Assembly (NCBI GenBank): GCA_963778895.1
Contig: CAVZVZ010000008.1
Location: 36,958 to 100,957 of the forward strand
Source: CAVZVZ01 sp963778895
Lineage (GTDB): Bacteria; Actinomycetota; Acidimicrobiia; Acidimicrobiales; Acidimicrobilacustridaceae
DNA length: 64,000 nucleotides
Reading direction: 5' to 3'
The notes beneath the pieces are model-generated. The model was not told the origin of the DNA. It saw nothing but the letters and a program-made list of their open reading frames with translations, and made no database searches. This document shows, one piece after another, positions 8,033 through 16,453 of this stretch. Position numbers and translations under genes: made by a program. How positions within the stretch are numbered: the first letter of the stretch is position 1; every line of letters starts with the position of its first letter.

Positions 8033-8470
8033 TCAGCCCTCGACGATCTGCTTCAGGTTGCGGAGGTTGCGCTTCCAGATCACACGGAGCACCTCGGCGC
8101 CGAACACTCCGCCGAGAGAACCGCCGAGCCACCACGGGAACGTGAGCTGCTCGCGCCACGTGAACCGGGTGCGACCAGGACCGAGGGCGCGCAGGGTGAA
8201 GCGACCTTCACCCGACACCGCGCCGACGTGGCGCACGCCCATCGCACGACGCGGCTGCCATTCGATGACCTCCATGCGGTCGAGCATCGTGATCGGCCCG
8301 GCGCGCGTGTCGCACTCGAACGTTGTTCCCACTCCGCGACTGGTGTGCGAGGTGATGCGGATCGCGACGGCGTCCTCCATCCAACGAACGTGCGACTCGA
8401 TGTCCTCGAGGGCACGCCAAACGCGCCGAGGTGATGCTTTGATCACCGTGCTCACCCGAATCCTCGGCAC
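8033..8470 (-). CDS. SRPBCC (polyketide cyclase-like) protein
   Basis: The 145-residue product has the START-like opening VSTVIKASPRRVWRALEDIESHVRWM, typical of SRPBCC proteins, with a deep ligand pocket expected. It ends with an amphipathic helix (LRVIWKRNLRNLKQIVEG). Such proteins bind lipids, polyketides or act as cyclases or chaperones; the ligand cannot be read here. Two GTG codons are in tandem at 8473 and 8470. I prefer 8470 because a TAGCAT box on the minus strand ends 6 nt before it. It converges on the rhomboid gene, with 6 bases between the stops. Confidence 0.75.
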   Translation of the reverse strand: MPRIRVSTVIKASPRRVWRALEDIESHVRWMEDAVAIRITSHTSRGVGTTFECDTRAGPITMLDRMEVIEWQPRRAMGVRHVGAVSGEGRFTLRALGPGRTRFTWREQLTFPWWLGGSLGGVFGAEVLRVIWKRNLRNLKQIVEG

Positions 8471-8613
8471 CACGACATGCTAAACCCGCACGAAACCGGT
8501 GCTTGTAGACACAGGATGTGATGTCGTCGGCACCAATTGGCGAGGCCCGGCGCTAACATCTTTGCGACCGGGTGGCGTTCACCTCGAGCGAGGACGGGGA
8601 GGGCGACAACGAG

Positions 8614-9063
8614 ATGTCCAAGGTCGATCTGACGGCGTTGGCGTCACCGCTGCTCGCCGATGGCGAAGAAGTCGTCGCCGGCGTGCGCGTGAACTGGAAC
8701 GGGATGGTGCCTCCGTCGAGCGTGCCCAACAGCTCGCTGTCGCTCGGTCTCGGGCCGGACCAGGCCGTGCCGGAGCCGGACCCCGATGTGCTCGTGATGT
8801 TCCCCTCCGCGAAACAGATGGCGCTCGTGCTCACCGGCGGACGGTTGCTCGCGTGGTCACTCGGCATCTCCGGCCGACCAAAGCAGTACCTCGGTGAGGT
8901 CGCCCTGTCGGCGATCGATCAGGTCGAAGCGGGGCAAGTGCAGTTCGGTTCGTTGATCCGCATCTCACTCAAGTCCGGAGCGACGGTCGATCTCGAAGCG
9001 ATGCGGGGCGAGCGAGGCGAGGACTTCAGCGAGCAGCTCCACCACCTGACAACGACCGGGTGA
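8614..9063 (+). CDS. Conserved-looking hypothetical protein, PH-like
   Basis: The 149-residue cytoplasmic protein is not assigned to a named family. It has alternating strands (MALVLTGGRLLAWSLG, LIRISLKSGATVDLEA) and a final helix, a pattern like the small PH-domain proteins of actinobacteria, which is only a suggestion. The ATG at 8614 was chosen over an upstream GTG-type extension because GGGGAGGG lies about 10 nt before it. No neighbour hints at function. Confidence 0.65.
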   Translation: MSKVDLTALASPLLADGEEVVAGVRVNWNGMVPPSSVPNSSLSLGLGPDQAVPEPDPDVLVMFPSAKQMALVLTGGRLLAWSLGISGRPKQYLGEVALSAIDQVEAGQVQFGSLIRISLKSGATVDLEAMRGERGEDFSEQLHHLTTTG

Positions 9064-9070
9064 TGGGGCC

Positions 9071-9808
9071 TCACGTTCGGCGGTAGACGGAAACGTGTGT
9101 GTCGCTGGTGTCGTCGAACGGTTCGTGGTGCCAGCCCGCGAAGCGCTGTTCGAACTCGAGGCCCACAGCCGCGGCGAGCTCGTCGATCTGGGCGGGGTGC
9201 AGATAGTGGAGGAACCAGGGGCGTAGGCGAATGCCCGACTCGCGTATCTCGATGTGCTGCCCCGTGATCGTCTGGTCGACGTGGTCGAGCCGCGACGCGG
9301 TCATCACCACACGATCGATCGTGATATCGCGAACGGCGACCCCCTGCACGGATTCGTCCTCGGGCCGCGGAACGAAGGCTTCGACCACCAACGCACCGCC
9401 GAGACTGAGGCTGCGGGCAACCGAGGCAAGGCACCGGTGTTGGCTTTCGAGGTCGGGCAGATTGAACAACGTGTTGTAGGCGACGAACGCGAGTGCGAAC
9501 GCGCCGGGGGCGAACGGGAGCTGCCCCATGTCGGCCCGAGCAGCGAGAACCCGGCGATTGGAGCGGTCGTGGTCTACGAGCCGGCTCAGCATCGCGGCAG
9601 ATGTGTCCACGCCGAACACGGCGCGGCCTCGCGCCGCGAGCGGCCGCGCCAACCGACCGGTACCGACGCCCAGCTCGAGCACGCGAGCGCCGTCCCGTAG
9701 TTCGTCGAGTAGATCAGCGACCGCCTCCGGGTCGTTCAAGCCGGGATACCACTCGTCGTAGACATCGGCGAAGGCGTCGCCGTAGGTCGCCGGTCGGTAG
9801 CCGTCCAT
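9071..9808 (-). CDS. SAM-dependent class I methyltransferase
   Basis: The 245-residue protein has the class I methyltransferase motifs: motif I VLELGVGTGRLARPLA for SAM binding, the acidic residue ending strand 2 (VFGVDTS), motif II region ADMGQLPFAPGAF and a motif III-like GGALVVEAFVP. The Asn-Thr-Leu-Phe-Asn segment after strand 4 resembles small-molecule methyltransferases such as the UbiE/TehB group. The substrate is unknown. ATG 9808 follows a GAGAG stretch; an ATG 18 nt upstream is possible. It is divergent from the first gene of the MoxR block. Confidence 0.82.
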   Translation of the reverse strand: MDGYRPATYGDAFADVYDEWYPGLNDPEAVADLLDELRDGARVLELGVGTGRLARPLAARGRAVFGVDTSAAMLSRLVDHDRSNRRVLAARADMGQLPFAPGAFALAFVAYNTLFNLPDLESQHRCLASVARSLSLGGALVVEAFVPRPEDESVQGVAVRDITIDRVVMTASRLDHVDQTITGQHIEIRESGIRLRPWFLHYLHPAQIDELAAAVGLEFEQRFAGWHHEPFDDTSDTHVSVYRRT

Positions 9809-9898
9809 CGGAGCAGTCTCTCGCATGCCACGACGGCCCCGGCGATGACCGCGTCGGCCATCGGCGAGCATCGCGACTCGGCGCGCCAGAATGGGCGC

Positions 9899-10822
9899 AT
9901 GGAGCACCACGACCGGGCATGGGTCGCGCCCGAGAGTGGGATCGATCCCCCGCCGACCGGCTCGACGGTCGTGCCGGCGCCGGCCGGTCCGGGCCCGCAG
10001 GCTGCCGGGGTACAGCCGCCTGCGCCGGTGGGACCGATGACGTTGTCGGATGTGCTCGACGGCTCGTACACGATCATCAAGCGGCGCCCCCGTGCCGTCA
10101 TCGGTGCCGTCGCTGTCGTCATCGTGCCCGTGCAGGTGTTCTCGGTCTGGTTGCGCAGCGCGACCACTGTGCCGGGTGGACAGTCCTCCCCGTACGACAC
10201 GCTGTTGACCCTGGGCTCGGGCGCCTCGTTGGGCGCAACGCTTCTCGTCGGAGCGGTGGCGTCGCTTTCGTTGTTCTTCGTGGGCGGCGTCATCTCGAGC
10301 TTCGTCGCCGCTTGGTATGCCGGACAGGACATCACGGGTGGCGAGGCCCTTCGGCGCAGCATCGGACGCATCGGACCGTTCCTCGTGGCGTGGGCCGTGC
10401 TGCTGCCGTTGAAGATCGTCAGCTATGCCCTGTGCATCGTTCCCCTGGCGGTGACGGTCACCTTCTTCGCCCTCACCGCTCCTGTCATCACGCTGGAACG
10501 CGTAGGACCGTTCGCCGGCATGAAACGTTCGGCACAACTGATCGCCCGGCGGTTCTGGCCCTCGCTCGGCATCATCTTGCTCGCGAGCCTCATCGAGACA
10601 GTCACGCAGTTCTCGCTGGCCGCCCTCCCGATGATCGCTTCCGCGCTCCTGCCGTCGCCCGCGGATTGGATGGTGTTGGCCGTCGGCGAGGCGGGCGCGG
10701 CGCTGGTGGCCACGACTGCACTCGTGGGCGTCAGTGTGTTGCTGTACATCGATCTGCGCTCTCGCACCGAAGGCCTCGATCTCGAGCTTCGGGCTGTCGA
10801 CGCCTTCGGGACCTCGGGCTGA
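9899..10822 (+). CDS. Multi-pass membrane protein opening the MoxR cluster
   Basis: The 307-residue protein has a Pro/Gly-rich cytoplasmic N-terminus (residues 1-45) and about six hydrophobic segments. It resembles the integral membrane family related to the membrane part of glycerophosphodiester phosphodiesterases (segments GGVISSFVAAWYAG, TFFALTAPVITLERVG). It occupies the position of the membrane gene that precedes the DUF4129 gene in mycobacterial moxR2 clusters. The reaction is unknown; a role in envelope protein assembly is inferred from context. ATG 9899 is preceded at 6 nt by CAGAAT, a weak -10 match. An upstream ATG at 9845 is possible but adds unconserved residues. Confidence 0.75.
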   Translation: MEHHDRAWVAPESGIDPPPTGSTVVPAPAGPGPQAAGVQPPAPVGPMTLSDVLDGSYTIIKRRPRAVIGAVAVVIVPVQVFSVWLRSATTVPGGQSSPYDTLLTLGSGASLGATLLVGAVASLSLFFVGGVISSFVAAWYAGQDITGGEALRRSIGRIGPFLVAWAVLLPLKIVSYALCIVPLAVTVTFFALTAPVITLERVGPFAGMKRSAQLIARRFWPSLGIILLASLIETVTQFSLAALPMIASALLPSPADWMVLAVGEAGAALVATTALVGVSVLLYIDLRSRTEGLDLELRAVDAFGTSG

Positions 10823-10827
10823 GCGCG

Positions 10828-11436
10828 TTGGGAACGTCGTACCCCCCGGCCGACGCGGCGCGGCAGCGCGCCAGCGAGATCCTGGCCCGGCCGGAGTACC
10901 AACCACCGGAGAAGAGCTGGCTGCAGCAAGCTCTCGGCTGGGTCAACGAAACGGCGCGCTCGTTCTTGAACAGCCTCTTGGCCGGGGGCGCGGCTTCGGT
11001 CATCTCATGGGTCGTGTTGGGCGGGCTCGTCGTAGTCGTCGGCGTACTCGTGGCCCGGGTGACGCGCACGGTGCAACGCGTGCCGGTCCACACGGTGGAA
11101 TCGGCGGTGGCTCAACGGCGATCTCCCGTCGACTGGGAGCGCGACGCGGTGCAGTTCGAGGCCGCAGGAGAGTGGAAGGACGGCCTGCGGTGCCGGTATC
11201 GAGCGTTGGTGGCGACGCTCATCGACCGCGACATGCTGCGCGATGTCCCGGGCCGCACCGCAGGCGAGTTCCGGGTCGAGCTGGCCGCACATGCACCGGA
11301 GTCGGCGGCGGAGGCGTTCTCGGGTGCCTCGGAACTGTTCGAGCGAGCATGGTACGGCGACGTGCCCACGGGACCCGCCGAGAGCGAGCTGTTCCGGGCG
11401 CGAGCGGCCGAGGTACTCGGCCGGGTGCACGCATGA
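10828..11436 (+). CDS. DUF4129 membrane protein
   Basis: The 202-residue product has a short N-terminal region, one membrane helix around residues 50-75 and a C-terminal DUF4129 domain with the signature RCRYRALVATL..R..L.D.PGRTAGEF. The domain is probably cytoplasmic and is found almost only beside MoxR/DUF58 genes, sometimes fused to transglutaminase domains. The start is uncertain: no ATG or GTG lies in frame before the hydrophobic helix, so a TTG 6 nt after the upstream stop is used. The stop overlaps the next ATG as ATGA. Confidence 0.75.
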   Translation: MGTSYPPADAARQRASEILARPEYQPPEKSWLQQALGWVNETARSFLNSLLAGGAASVISWVVLGGLVVVVGVLVARVTRTVQRVPVHTVESAVAQRRSPVDWERDAVQFEAAGEWKDGLRCRYRALVATLIDRDMLRDVPGRTAGEFRVELAAHAPESAAEAFSGASELFERAWYGDVPTGPAESELFRARAAEVLGRVHA

Positions 11437-12560
11437 CCACCGCAGTGGGAGCCGGGCCCGGAGGGGCGACGCTTCGCCGGGCGCTTCCCTGGCTGCTCGT
11501 GATCGCGGGCCTGGCGGTCGTCGCGGTGGTGGCCGGCGCACCGAGCAACCCCGCCGGTGGAACGCTCGACCCCACCTCCACGAGCGAAACGGGCACCAAG
11601 GCGTTGGTAGAGCTGCTCGACAGCTTCGGCGCCTCGGTGGACACCTCGGCGTCGGAGCCGAGCGACGACACCGACGTGGCCGTCCTCTTCGTCGACACCC
11701 TCGACGAGACCCATACGGATTCGCTCGATGCTTGGGTGCGGGCTGGGGGCACGCTCGTGGTGGCCGACCCCTTCAGCAGTTTGTCCCCTTCGGTCGACGG
11801 ACCCATCGGAGCCTTCGGTGTCGCGCCGGCGTTGGACGCGCAGACATGCGATATCGCGGCGTTGCAGGATGCGGCGCGCATCGACCCTGGCGCGTCGGTT
11901 CGCTACGACGTGGCCGAAGACCAGTCGTGTTTCGGTGACGGGTTGGTCGCCTACGTCGTTTCGCGAGCCGAAGGTGAGGGCCGGATCATCGCCGTCGGTG
12001 GAACCGACCTGTTCACGAACGCCCGCCTCGATCAGGCCGACAACGCCGTGGTGGCCACCCGGTTGCTCGTACCCGACGCCGGCACGCACGTCGCCCTCTT
12101 GGCGCCCGGCTCCGGTGATGGATCGAGCGATCGGTCACTCACCGACGTGTTGAACCTGGGTGTGCGGTTGGCGCTGGCGCAGCTCTTCGTGAGCTTCCTG
12201 GTGTACGCGTGGTTCCGGGCGCGCCGATTGGGTCGACCGGTGATCGAGAGCCAACCCGTCGAGATCGCCGGATCGGAACTGGTGCTTGCGGTCGGTCAGC
12301 TCCTCCAGCAGACGAAGCGTCCTCAACACGCGGCCTACCTGTTGCGTGTCGATGTGCGTCGCCGGCTCGCCGAGCGGCTCGGGCTGGCTCCCGATGTACC
12401 GATCGACGTGCTGGTCGACGCGGTCGTGGGGCGAACCGACGTCGAGCCGGAAAAGGTCTGGCAGGCGCTCGGCGACGGTCCGGTGGCCGACGACCACGCA
12501 CTGCTCGAACTGGCCCAGAACTTGGAAGCCGTCCGCCAGGAGGTCCTGCATGGATACTGA
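11433..12560 (+). CDS. DUF4350 membrane protein
   Basis: The 375-residue protein has an N-terminal membrane helix (about residues 18-36), a large extracytoplasmic DUF4350 domain with a glutamine-amidotransferase-like fold (TLVVADPFSSLSP, IIAVGGTDLFTNARL), and a second membrane helix around residue 250 before a basic cytoplasmic tail with a helical C-terminal domain. The family is known only by association with MoxR and DUF58 proteins. It starts in an ATGA overlap with the DUF4129 gene and its last 11 bases overlap moxR, so the four genes are translated as one unit. Confidence 0.85.
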   Translation: MTTAVGAGPGGATLRRALPWLLVIAGLAVVAVVAGAPSNPAGGTLDPTSTSETGTKALVELLDSFGASVDTSASEPSDDTDVAVLFVDTLDETHTDSLDAWVRAGGTLVVADPFSSLSPSVDGPIGAFGVAPALDAQTCDIAALQDAARIDPGASVRYDVAEDQSCFGDGLVAYVVSRAEGEGRIIAVGGTDLFTNARLDQADNAVVATRLLVPDAGTHVALLAPGSGDGSSDRSLTDVLNLGVRLALAQLFVSFLVYAWFRARRLGRPVIESQPVEIAGSELVLAVGQLLQQTKRPQHAAYLLRVDVRRRLAERLGLAPDVPIDVLVDAVVGRTDVEPEKVWQALGDGPVADDHALLELAQNLEAVRQEVLHGY

Positions 12561-13533
12561 TCCCGAACCCGCACCGCCGACCAGCTCCGACCCGAGGCAG
12601 CCGATCTTCGCGTTGCGCGAAGAGGTGGCCAAGGTCGTCGTCGGCCAGGAAGGCACGCTCAGCGGGGTGGTGGCGGCGTTGCTCGTTCGCGGCCACGTCC
12701 TGCTCGAGGGCGTGCCGGGTACGGCCAAGACGTTGCTCGTCAAAGCGGTGGCCGCTGCGCTCGACTTGGAATTCAAGCGCGTGCAGTTCACCCCTGACCT
12801 GATGCCGTCCGACGTCATCGGCCAGGTGATCTTCGAACCACGTGAGGGTTCGTTCCGCTTTCGCGAAGGACCGGTCTTCACGAATCTGTTGCTCGCCGAC
12901 GAGATCAACCGAACTCCACCGAAGACGCAGGCCGCGTTGCTGGAGGCCATGGAGGAACGCCAGGTCTCGATCGAGGGTGTCACCCATCGTCTGCCGGAGC
13001 CGTTCGTCGTGGTCGCGACGCAGAACCCCGTTGAATACGAAGGCACGTACCCGTTGCCCGAAGCGCAGCTCGATCGGTTCCTCTTCAAGTTATTGGTCGG
13101 CTATCCGACTCAGGCACAGGAAGAGGAGGTGCTGGCCCGTCACGACCAAGGGCTGGATCCCCACGACGTGACCGGTGCCGGAGTGCGCCCGGTTGCCACC
13201 GCCGCTGACCTCGCGGTGGCGCGTGACGCGATTCAAGGCATTCGGGTCGAGGAACCGGTGCGTGGTTACATCGTCTCGCTGGTCCGGGCCACCCGGGAGA
13301 GCCCGTCACTCGCGCTGGGCGTTTCGCCCCGCGGCGCCACTGGCCTGTTGCACGCGGCCAAGGCGTGGGCGTGGCTGGCCGGTCGCGATTTCGTCACTCC
13401 GGACGAAGTGAAGGCCGTGGTGAAACCGACGCTGCGCCACCGCGTCATGTTGCGCCCAGAAGTCGAGCTCGAGGGCGCCACTCCCGACGGCGTGCTCGAC
13501 GGCATCCTCGCCTCCGTACCCGTGCCTCGCTGA
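12550..13533 (+). CDS. MoxR-family AAA+ ATPase
   Basis: The 327-residue ATPase shows Walker A GVPGTAKT, Walker B LLADEINRTPPKTQ, sensor 1 VVATQNP and the MoxR motif EGTYPLPEAQLDRFLFK. MoxR proteins act as chaperone-like ATPases that mature or activate partners carrying von Willebrand-like or DUF58 domains. The DUF58 gene follows at once, as expected for a functional pair. The ATG overlaps the end of the DUF4350 gene by 11 nt. This is the best recognised member of the cluster, equivalent in position to mycobacterial moxR2. Confidence 0.92.
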   Translation: MDTDPEPAPPTSSDPRQPIFALREEVAKVVVGQEGTLSGVVAALLVRGHVLLEGVPGTAKTLLVKAVAAALDLEFKRVQFTPDLMPSDVIGQVIFEPREGSFRFREGPVFTNLLLADEINRTPPKTQAALLEAMEERQVSIEGVTHRLPEPFVVVATQNPVEYEGTYPLPEAQLDRFLFKLLVGYPTQAQEEEVLARHDQGLDPHDVTGAGVRPVATAADLAVARDAIQGIRVEEPVRGYIVSLVRATRESPSLALGVSPRGATGLLHAAKAWAWLAGRDFVTPDEVKAVVKPTLRHRVMLRPEVELEGATPDGVLDGILASVPVPR

Positions 13534-13544
13534 TTCGCGACCTC

Positions 13545-14843
13545 GTGCCGATCCCCACCCGTCGCTTGGCCGCCGTCGTGGCGCTGGCCTCGATCCTCAT
13601 GGTGATCCTGGGCAGCGTGACCGGGTTCTGGCTCGTGAACCTGACGCTCGTGGTCGTCGCGGTGGTCGATGCCACCCTGGCGCGGCCCCGACTCGTGCGC
13701 GTCGAGCGCGATCTACCTGAAGTGCTCTCGCTCGACACCAGAGGCGTGGTCACGTGGCGCATCCACAATCTCGCGGGCCGTCGCCAACATGTGGGTGTGG
13801 CCGACGAGTTGGCGCCCTCGTTGCACGCGGGCACCCGAAGGATTCGCACCTGGGTCGGGGCATCGGCCGCGATCGAAGCATCCACCACGATCGGGCCGAC
13901 GCGGCGCGGCAAGTTCACGTTCGGAACCGTGGTGGTGCGCGCCGATGGTCCACTCGGCCTGGCCGCACGGCAGGTCGCAGGCGACGTGCCCGGTGTGTTG
14001 CGCGTGTACCCGCCGTTCCGCTCCCGGGACGAGGCCGAGCTCCGGATCAATCGGGCCCGCATCCTCGAGGTGGGCCTCCGATCGGCCCAAGGTCGCGGCG
14101 GTGGCACCGAGTTCGATCAGCTTCGCGAGTACAGCGTCGACGACGAGTTCCGCCGCATCGACTGGGCCGCGACGGCGCGCACTGACCGGGCGATCGTGCG
14201 TACGTATCGGGCCGAGCGGAACCAAACAGTGATCAGCCTGCTCGACAACGGTCGCGTGATGGCTGGGCTGGTCGACGGCGTGCCCCGCGTCGAGCATGCG
14301 ATGGACGCGGTGATGATGCTGACGGCCGTGGCGACGAGGCTCGGCGATCGAGCGGGATTGGTGGCCTTCGATCGATCCGTGCGCGCCATCGTCCCGCCCG
14401 GTCAGACGCGTACCCATCTCGGGCTGGTGACCGAAGCCATGTACGAGCTCGAGCCGGAGCTGTCCGAGAGCGACTACCGCGGCGCGTTCACCCAGACGTT
14501 GGCGCGCTTTCGCCGCCGCACGATGCTCGTGATCTTCACCGACTTGGTCGAGCAGGCGGTGGGCGAGAGCCTGTTGCCCGCGTTGCCACTGATCGTCCGC
14601 AACCACGTCGTGGTCATCGCGACCGTGCAGGATCCCGAAGTCGTCCGGTGGGCCACTGCACCGGTGGAGACCGCCACTGAGGCCTACCGCCAAGCGGCCG
14701 CGGTGAGCGCGCTCGACGAACGACGCCGCACCGCGTCGCGCCTGCGCGGCATGGGCGCGACCGTGGTCGACGATGCGCCTGGTCGCATGGCGACGCGCTT
14801 GGCCGACGCATATCTGCGTGTGAAGGCCACTGGCACGCTCTGA
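13545..14843 (+). CDS. DUF58 protein, MoxR partner
   Basis: The 432-residue protein has two adjacent membrane helices at the N-terminus (about residues 8-45), a beta-rich middle, and the DUF58 signature GTEFDQLREY..DDEFRRIDW followed by a von Willebrand-like alpha/beta domain (TVISLLDNGRVM, MLVIFTDL). DUF58 proteins are partners of MoxR ATPases. The GTG start lies 11 nt after the moxR stop without a clear Shine-Dalgarno sequence, so translation probably depends on moxR. The vWA metal site appears altered (DNGR in place of DxSxS). Confidence 0.87.
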   Translation: MPIPTRRLAAVVALASILMVILGSVTGFWLVNLTLVVVAVVDATLARPRLVRVERDLPEVLSLDTRGVVTWRIHNLAGRRQHVGVADELAPSLHAGTRRIRTWVGASAAIEASTTIGPTRRGKFTFGTVVVRADGPLGLAARQVAGDVPGVLRVYPPFRSRDEAELRINRARILEVGLRSAQGRGGGTEFDQLREYSVDDEFRRIDWAATARTDRAIVRTYRAERNQTVISLLDNGRVMAGLVDGVPRVEHAMDAVMMLTAVATRLGDRAGLVAFDRSVRAIVPPGQTRTHLGLVTEAMYELEPELSESDYRGAFTQTLARFRRRTMLVIFTDLVEQAVGESLLPALPLIVRNHVVVIATVQDPEVVRWATAPVETATEAYRQAAAVSALDERRRTASRLRGMGATVVDDAPGRMATRLADAYLRVKATGTL

Positions 14844-15002
14844 CCTCGAACGGCGACGACTCTTCGAGCGTTTCGACACAAAGGCGCCACACAATCGTCA
14901 CAGCGCACGCGTAACCCTGTCCACCGGGTCGACGTCCAATGCGTTGCTGGTCCGGGCAATGGTGCTCGCGACTGCACGGCACGTGGCCTAAAGGAGGCGT
15001 CC

Positions 15003-15338
15003 ATGTACCAGTTCGCTGTCATTGCTCTGCTCGCGCTCGCAACCGTGAAGCTCGTCGACTTCATCGTCGACTTCGTACCATCGGACGATCGAGGTGTGAT
15101 GCGTTCGCTGCTCACCTTTGTCGTCGCCATCGGCGGTGTGTGGGCGCTCGACTTCTCGATGTTCTCCGGTTGGGGCATCGAGTTGCGCAACGAGAACCTC
15201 GCGCTCGCCGCGACGGGTCTCGTCGTCGCGGGTCTCACGTCCGCATGGCGTGCGATCTTCCGTTACCTGACGCACGATTCGGCAACGGCCGACGAGACGC
15301 TGGGTGAGCACCGTCGGTCCCTACGCAACGTGGCGTAG
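15003..15338 (+). CDS. Small membrane protein of unknown function
   Basis: The 111-residue product has three to four hydrophobic segments (FAVIALLALATVKLVDFI, LLTFVVAIGGVWALDF, LALAATGLVVAGLTSAW) and a charged C-terminal tail. I do not recognise a family. A strong AAAGGAGG lies 5-6 nt before the ATG. It sits between the MoxR-DUF58 genes and the SpoIIM-RDD pair, where the mycobacterial cluster as I recall it has no such gene. The 158-nt upstream spacer holds TAACCC at about 14910 as a possible -10. Confidence 0.7.
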   Translation: MYQFAVIALLALATVKLVDFIVDFVPSDDRGVMRSLLTFVVAIGGVWALDFSMFSGWGIELRNENLALAATGLVVAGLTSAWRAIFRYLTHDSATADETLGEHRRSLRNVA

Positions 15339-15347
15339 GTCCTGGCG

Positions 15348-16391
15348 TTACTGGGGGAGCGCCGCTCGATCGAGCGGCGCTCCTTCGCGTTCAACCACCG
15401 GCCGGCGCTCGATCTCGCCGAGAGCACCGGTGTAGCCCTGTGTCGCAGCCGCCCGGCCGAACACCCAGATGTAGCTCAGGAACCCGGTCCACACGACGAG
15501 TCCGAGCGCGACGCGAAGCAGTGGGTGCAGCCCGCTGCCCGTGACGAAGCCCTCGATGAGCCCGGCCACCGTGAACGTCGCCATCAACCCGAGCACGATG
15601 ACGACGGCTCGCCGTCCCTCCTCGGTGAGCGCCTGAGTGCGCGTTCGATCGCCGGGCGCGATCAGCGCCCAGCCGATGGCGAGGCCCGCCCCCGCGGCCA
15701 CAACGATCGAGGTGATCTCGAGCGCACCGTGCGGAAGGATGAGCCCGAAGAAGCGCAGCGTGTCACCCTCGCTGATCATCCACGCCGCCGCTTCTCCGAG
15801 CCCCACCGCGTTGACCACCAAGATCAGCGCGCCGGGTACACACCACAACGAGCCCAGCGCGAACGCGATGAACGCGACCTGAATGTTGTTCGTCGTGACC
15901 TTGGTGAAGAACTGGGCCGAGGGTTGCTCGGAGTAGTACTGCTCGAACTGGTCGTCGACGTAGTGCTGGCGCTGCGCGGGACTTGCCGAGGCGTCGAGGG
16001 CGACGTGGTCGTTGAGCAACCACACGCACACGACCACCGTGGGTACGACGAACAGCACGGCCGCGATGCCGATCGCTCGGCGCTGGAACCAGACGGCTGC
16101 GGGGAACGAGATCGTGAAGAACGTCCGGAGCACGTGTAGCGAACGGGCCCGCTTGCCGTAGATCACACCGGAGGCCGAGGCCACCAGTCGGGTCAGTCGG
16201 GCCGTGAGGGTGGGGTCGCGGAAGTTGGTGCGGACGTACGACAGCTGGGCTGACACTTGCTGGTACCGCTGGATCAGCTCGTCGAGCTCGTTCGGCTGCA
16301 ACGCGGCGATCGAGCGGCGGGCCCGGCGAGTGAGCTCGTCGAGGCGGCGCCAGTCCGCTTCGTTGCGGGCGATGTATCCGTCGATGTCCAC
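15348..16391 (-). CDS. SpoIIM-like (stage II sporulation protein M) membrane protein
   Basis: The 347-residue protein begins with a soluble helical region (about residues 1-95) followed by six or more membrane helices typical of the SpoIIM/DUF95 family, including VWLLNDHVALDA and LPHGALEITSIVVAAGAGLAIGW. In spore formers SpoIIM belongs to the engulfment machine, but in actinobacteria the family is paired with RDD proteins beside MoxR genes, as here. Its role is inferred only from that context. It is divergent from the RDD gene, as in mycobacteria. Its last codons form half of a 28-bp palindrome shared with the convergent small membrane gene. Confidence 0.82.
   Translation of the reverse strand: MDIDGYIARNEADWRRLDELTRRARRSIAALQPNELDELIQRYQQVSAQLSYVRTNFRDPTLTARLTRLVASASGVIYGKRARSLHVLRTFFTISFPAAVWFQRRAIGIAAVLFVVPTVVVCVWLLNDHVALDASASPAQRQHYVDDQFEQYYSEQPSAQFFTKVTTNNIQVAFIAFALGSLWCVPGALILVVNAVGLGEAAAWMISEGDTLRFFGLILPHGALEITSIVVAAGAGLAIGWALIAPGDRTRTQALTEEGRRAVVIVLGLMATFTVAGLIEGFVTGSGLHPLLRVALGLVVWTGFLSYIWVFGRAAATQGYTGALGEIERRPVVEREGAPLDRAALPQ
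15356..15383. terminator. 28-bp perfect palindrome between convergent genes
   Basis: Two 14-base arms (GGAGCGCCGCTCGA and its complement) meet without a spacer, 18 nt past the stop of the small membrane gene and inside the last codons of the SpoIIM-like gene. There is no T-run. It can act on either strand, so a bidirectional U-less terminator is the likely role. Confidence 0.55.
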
Positions 16392-16453
16392 GCCGAAGTT
16401 ACGGTAGTGGTCGCACGCGGCTCCGATCGGGCAACGACGGAAGGCAGCACTCG

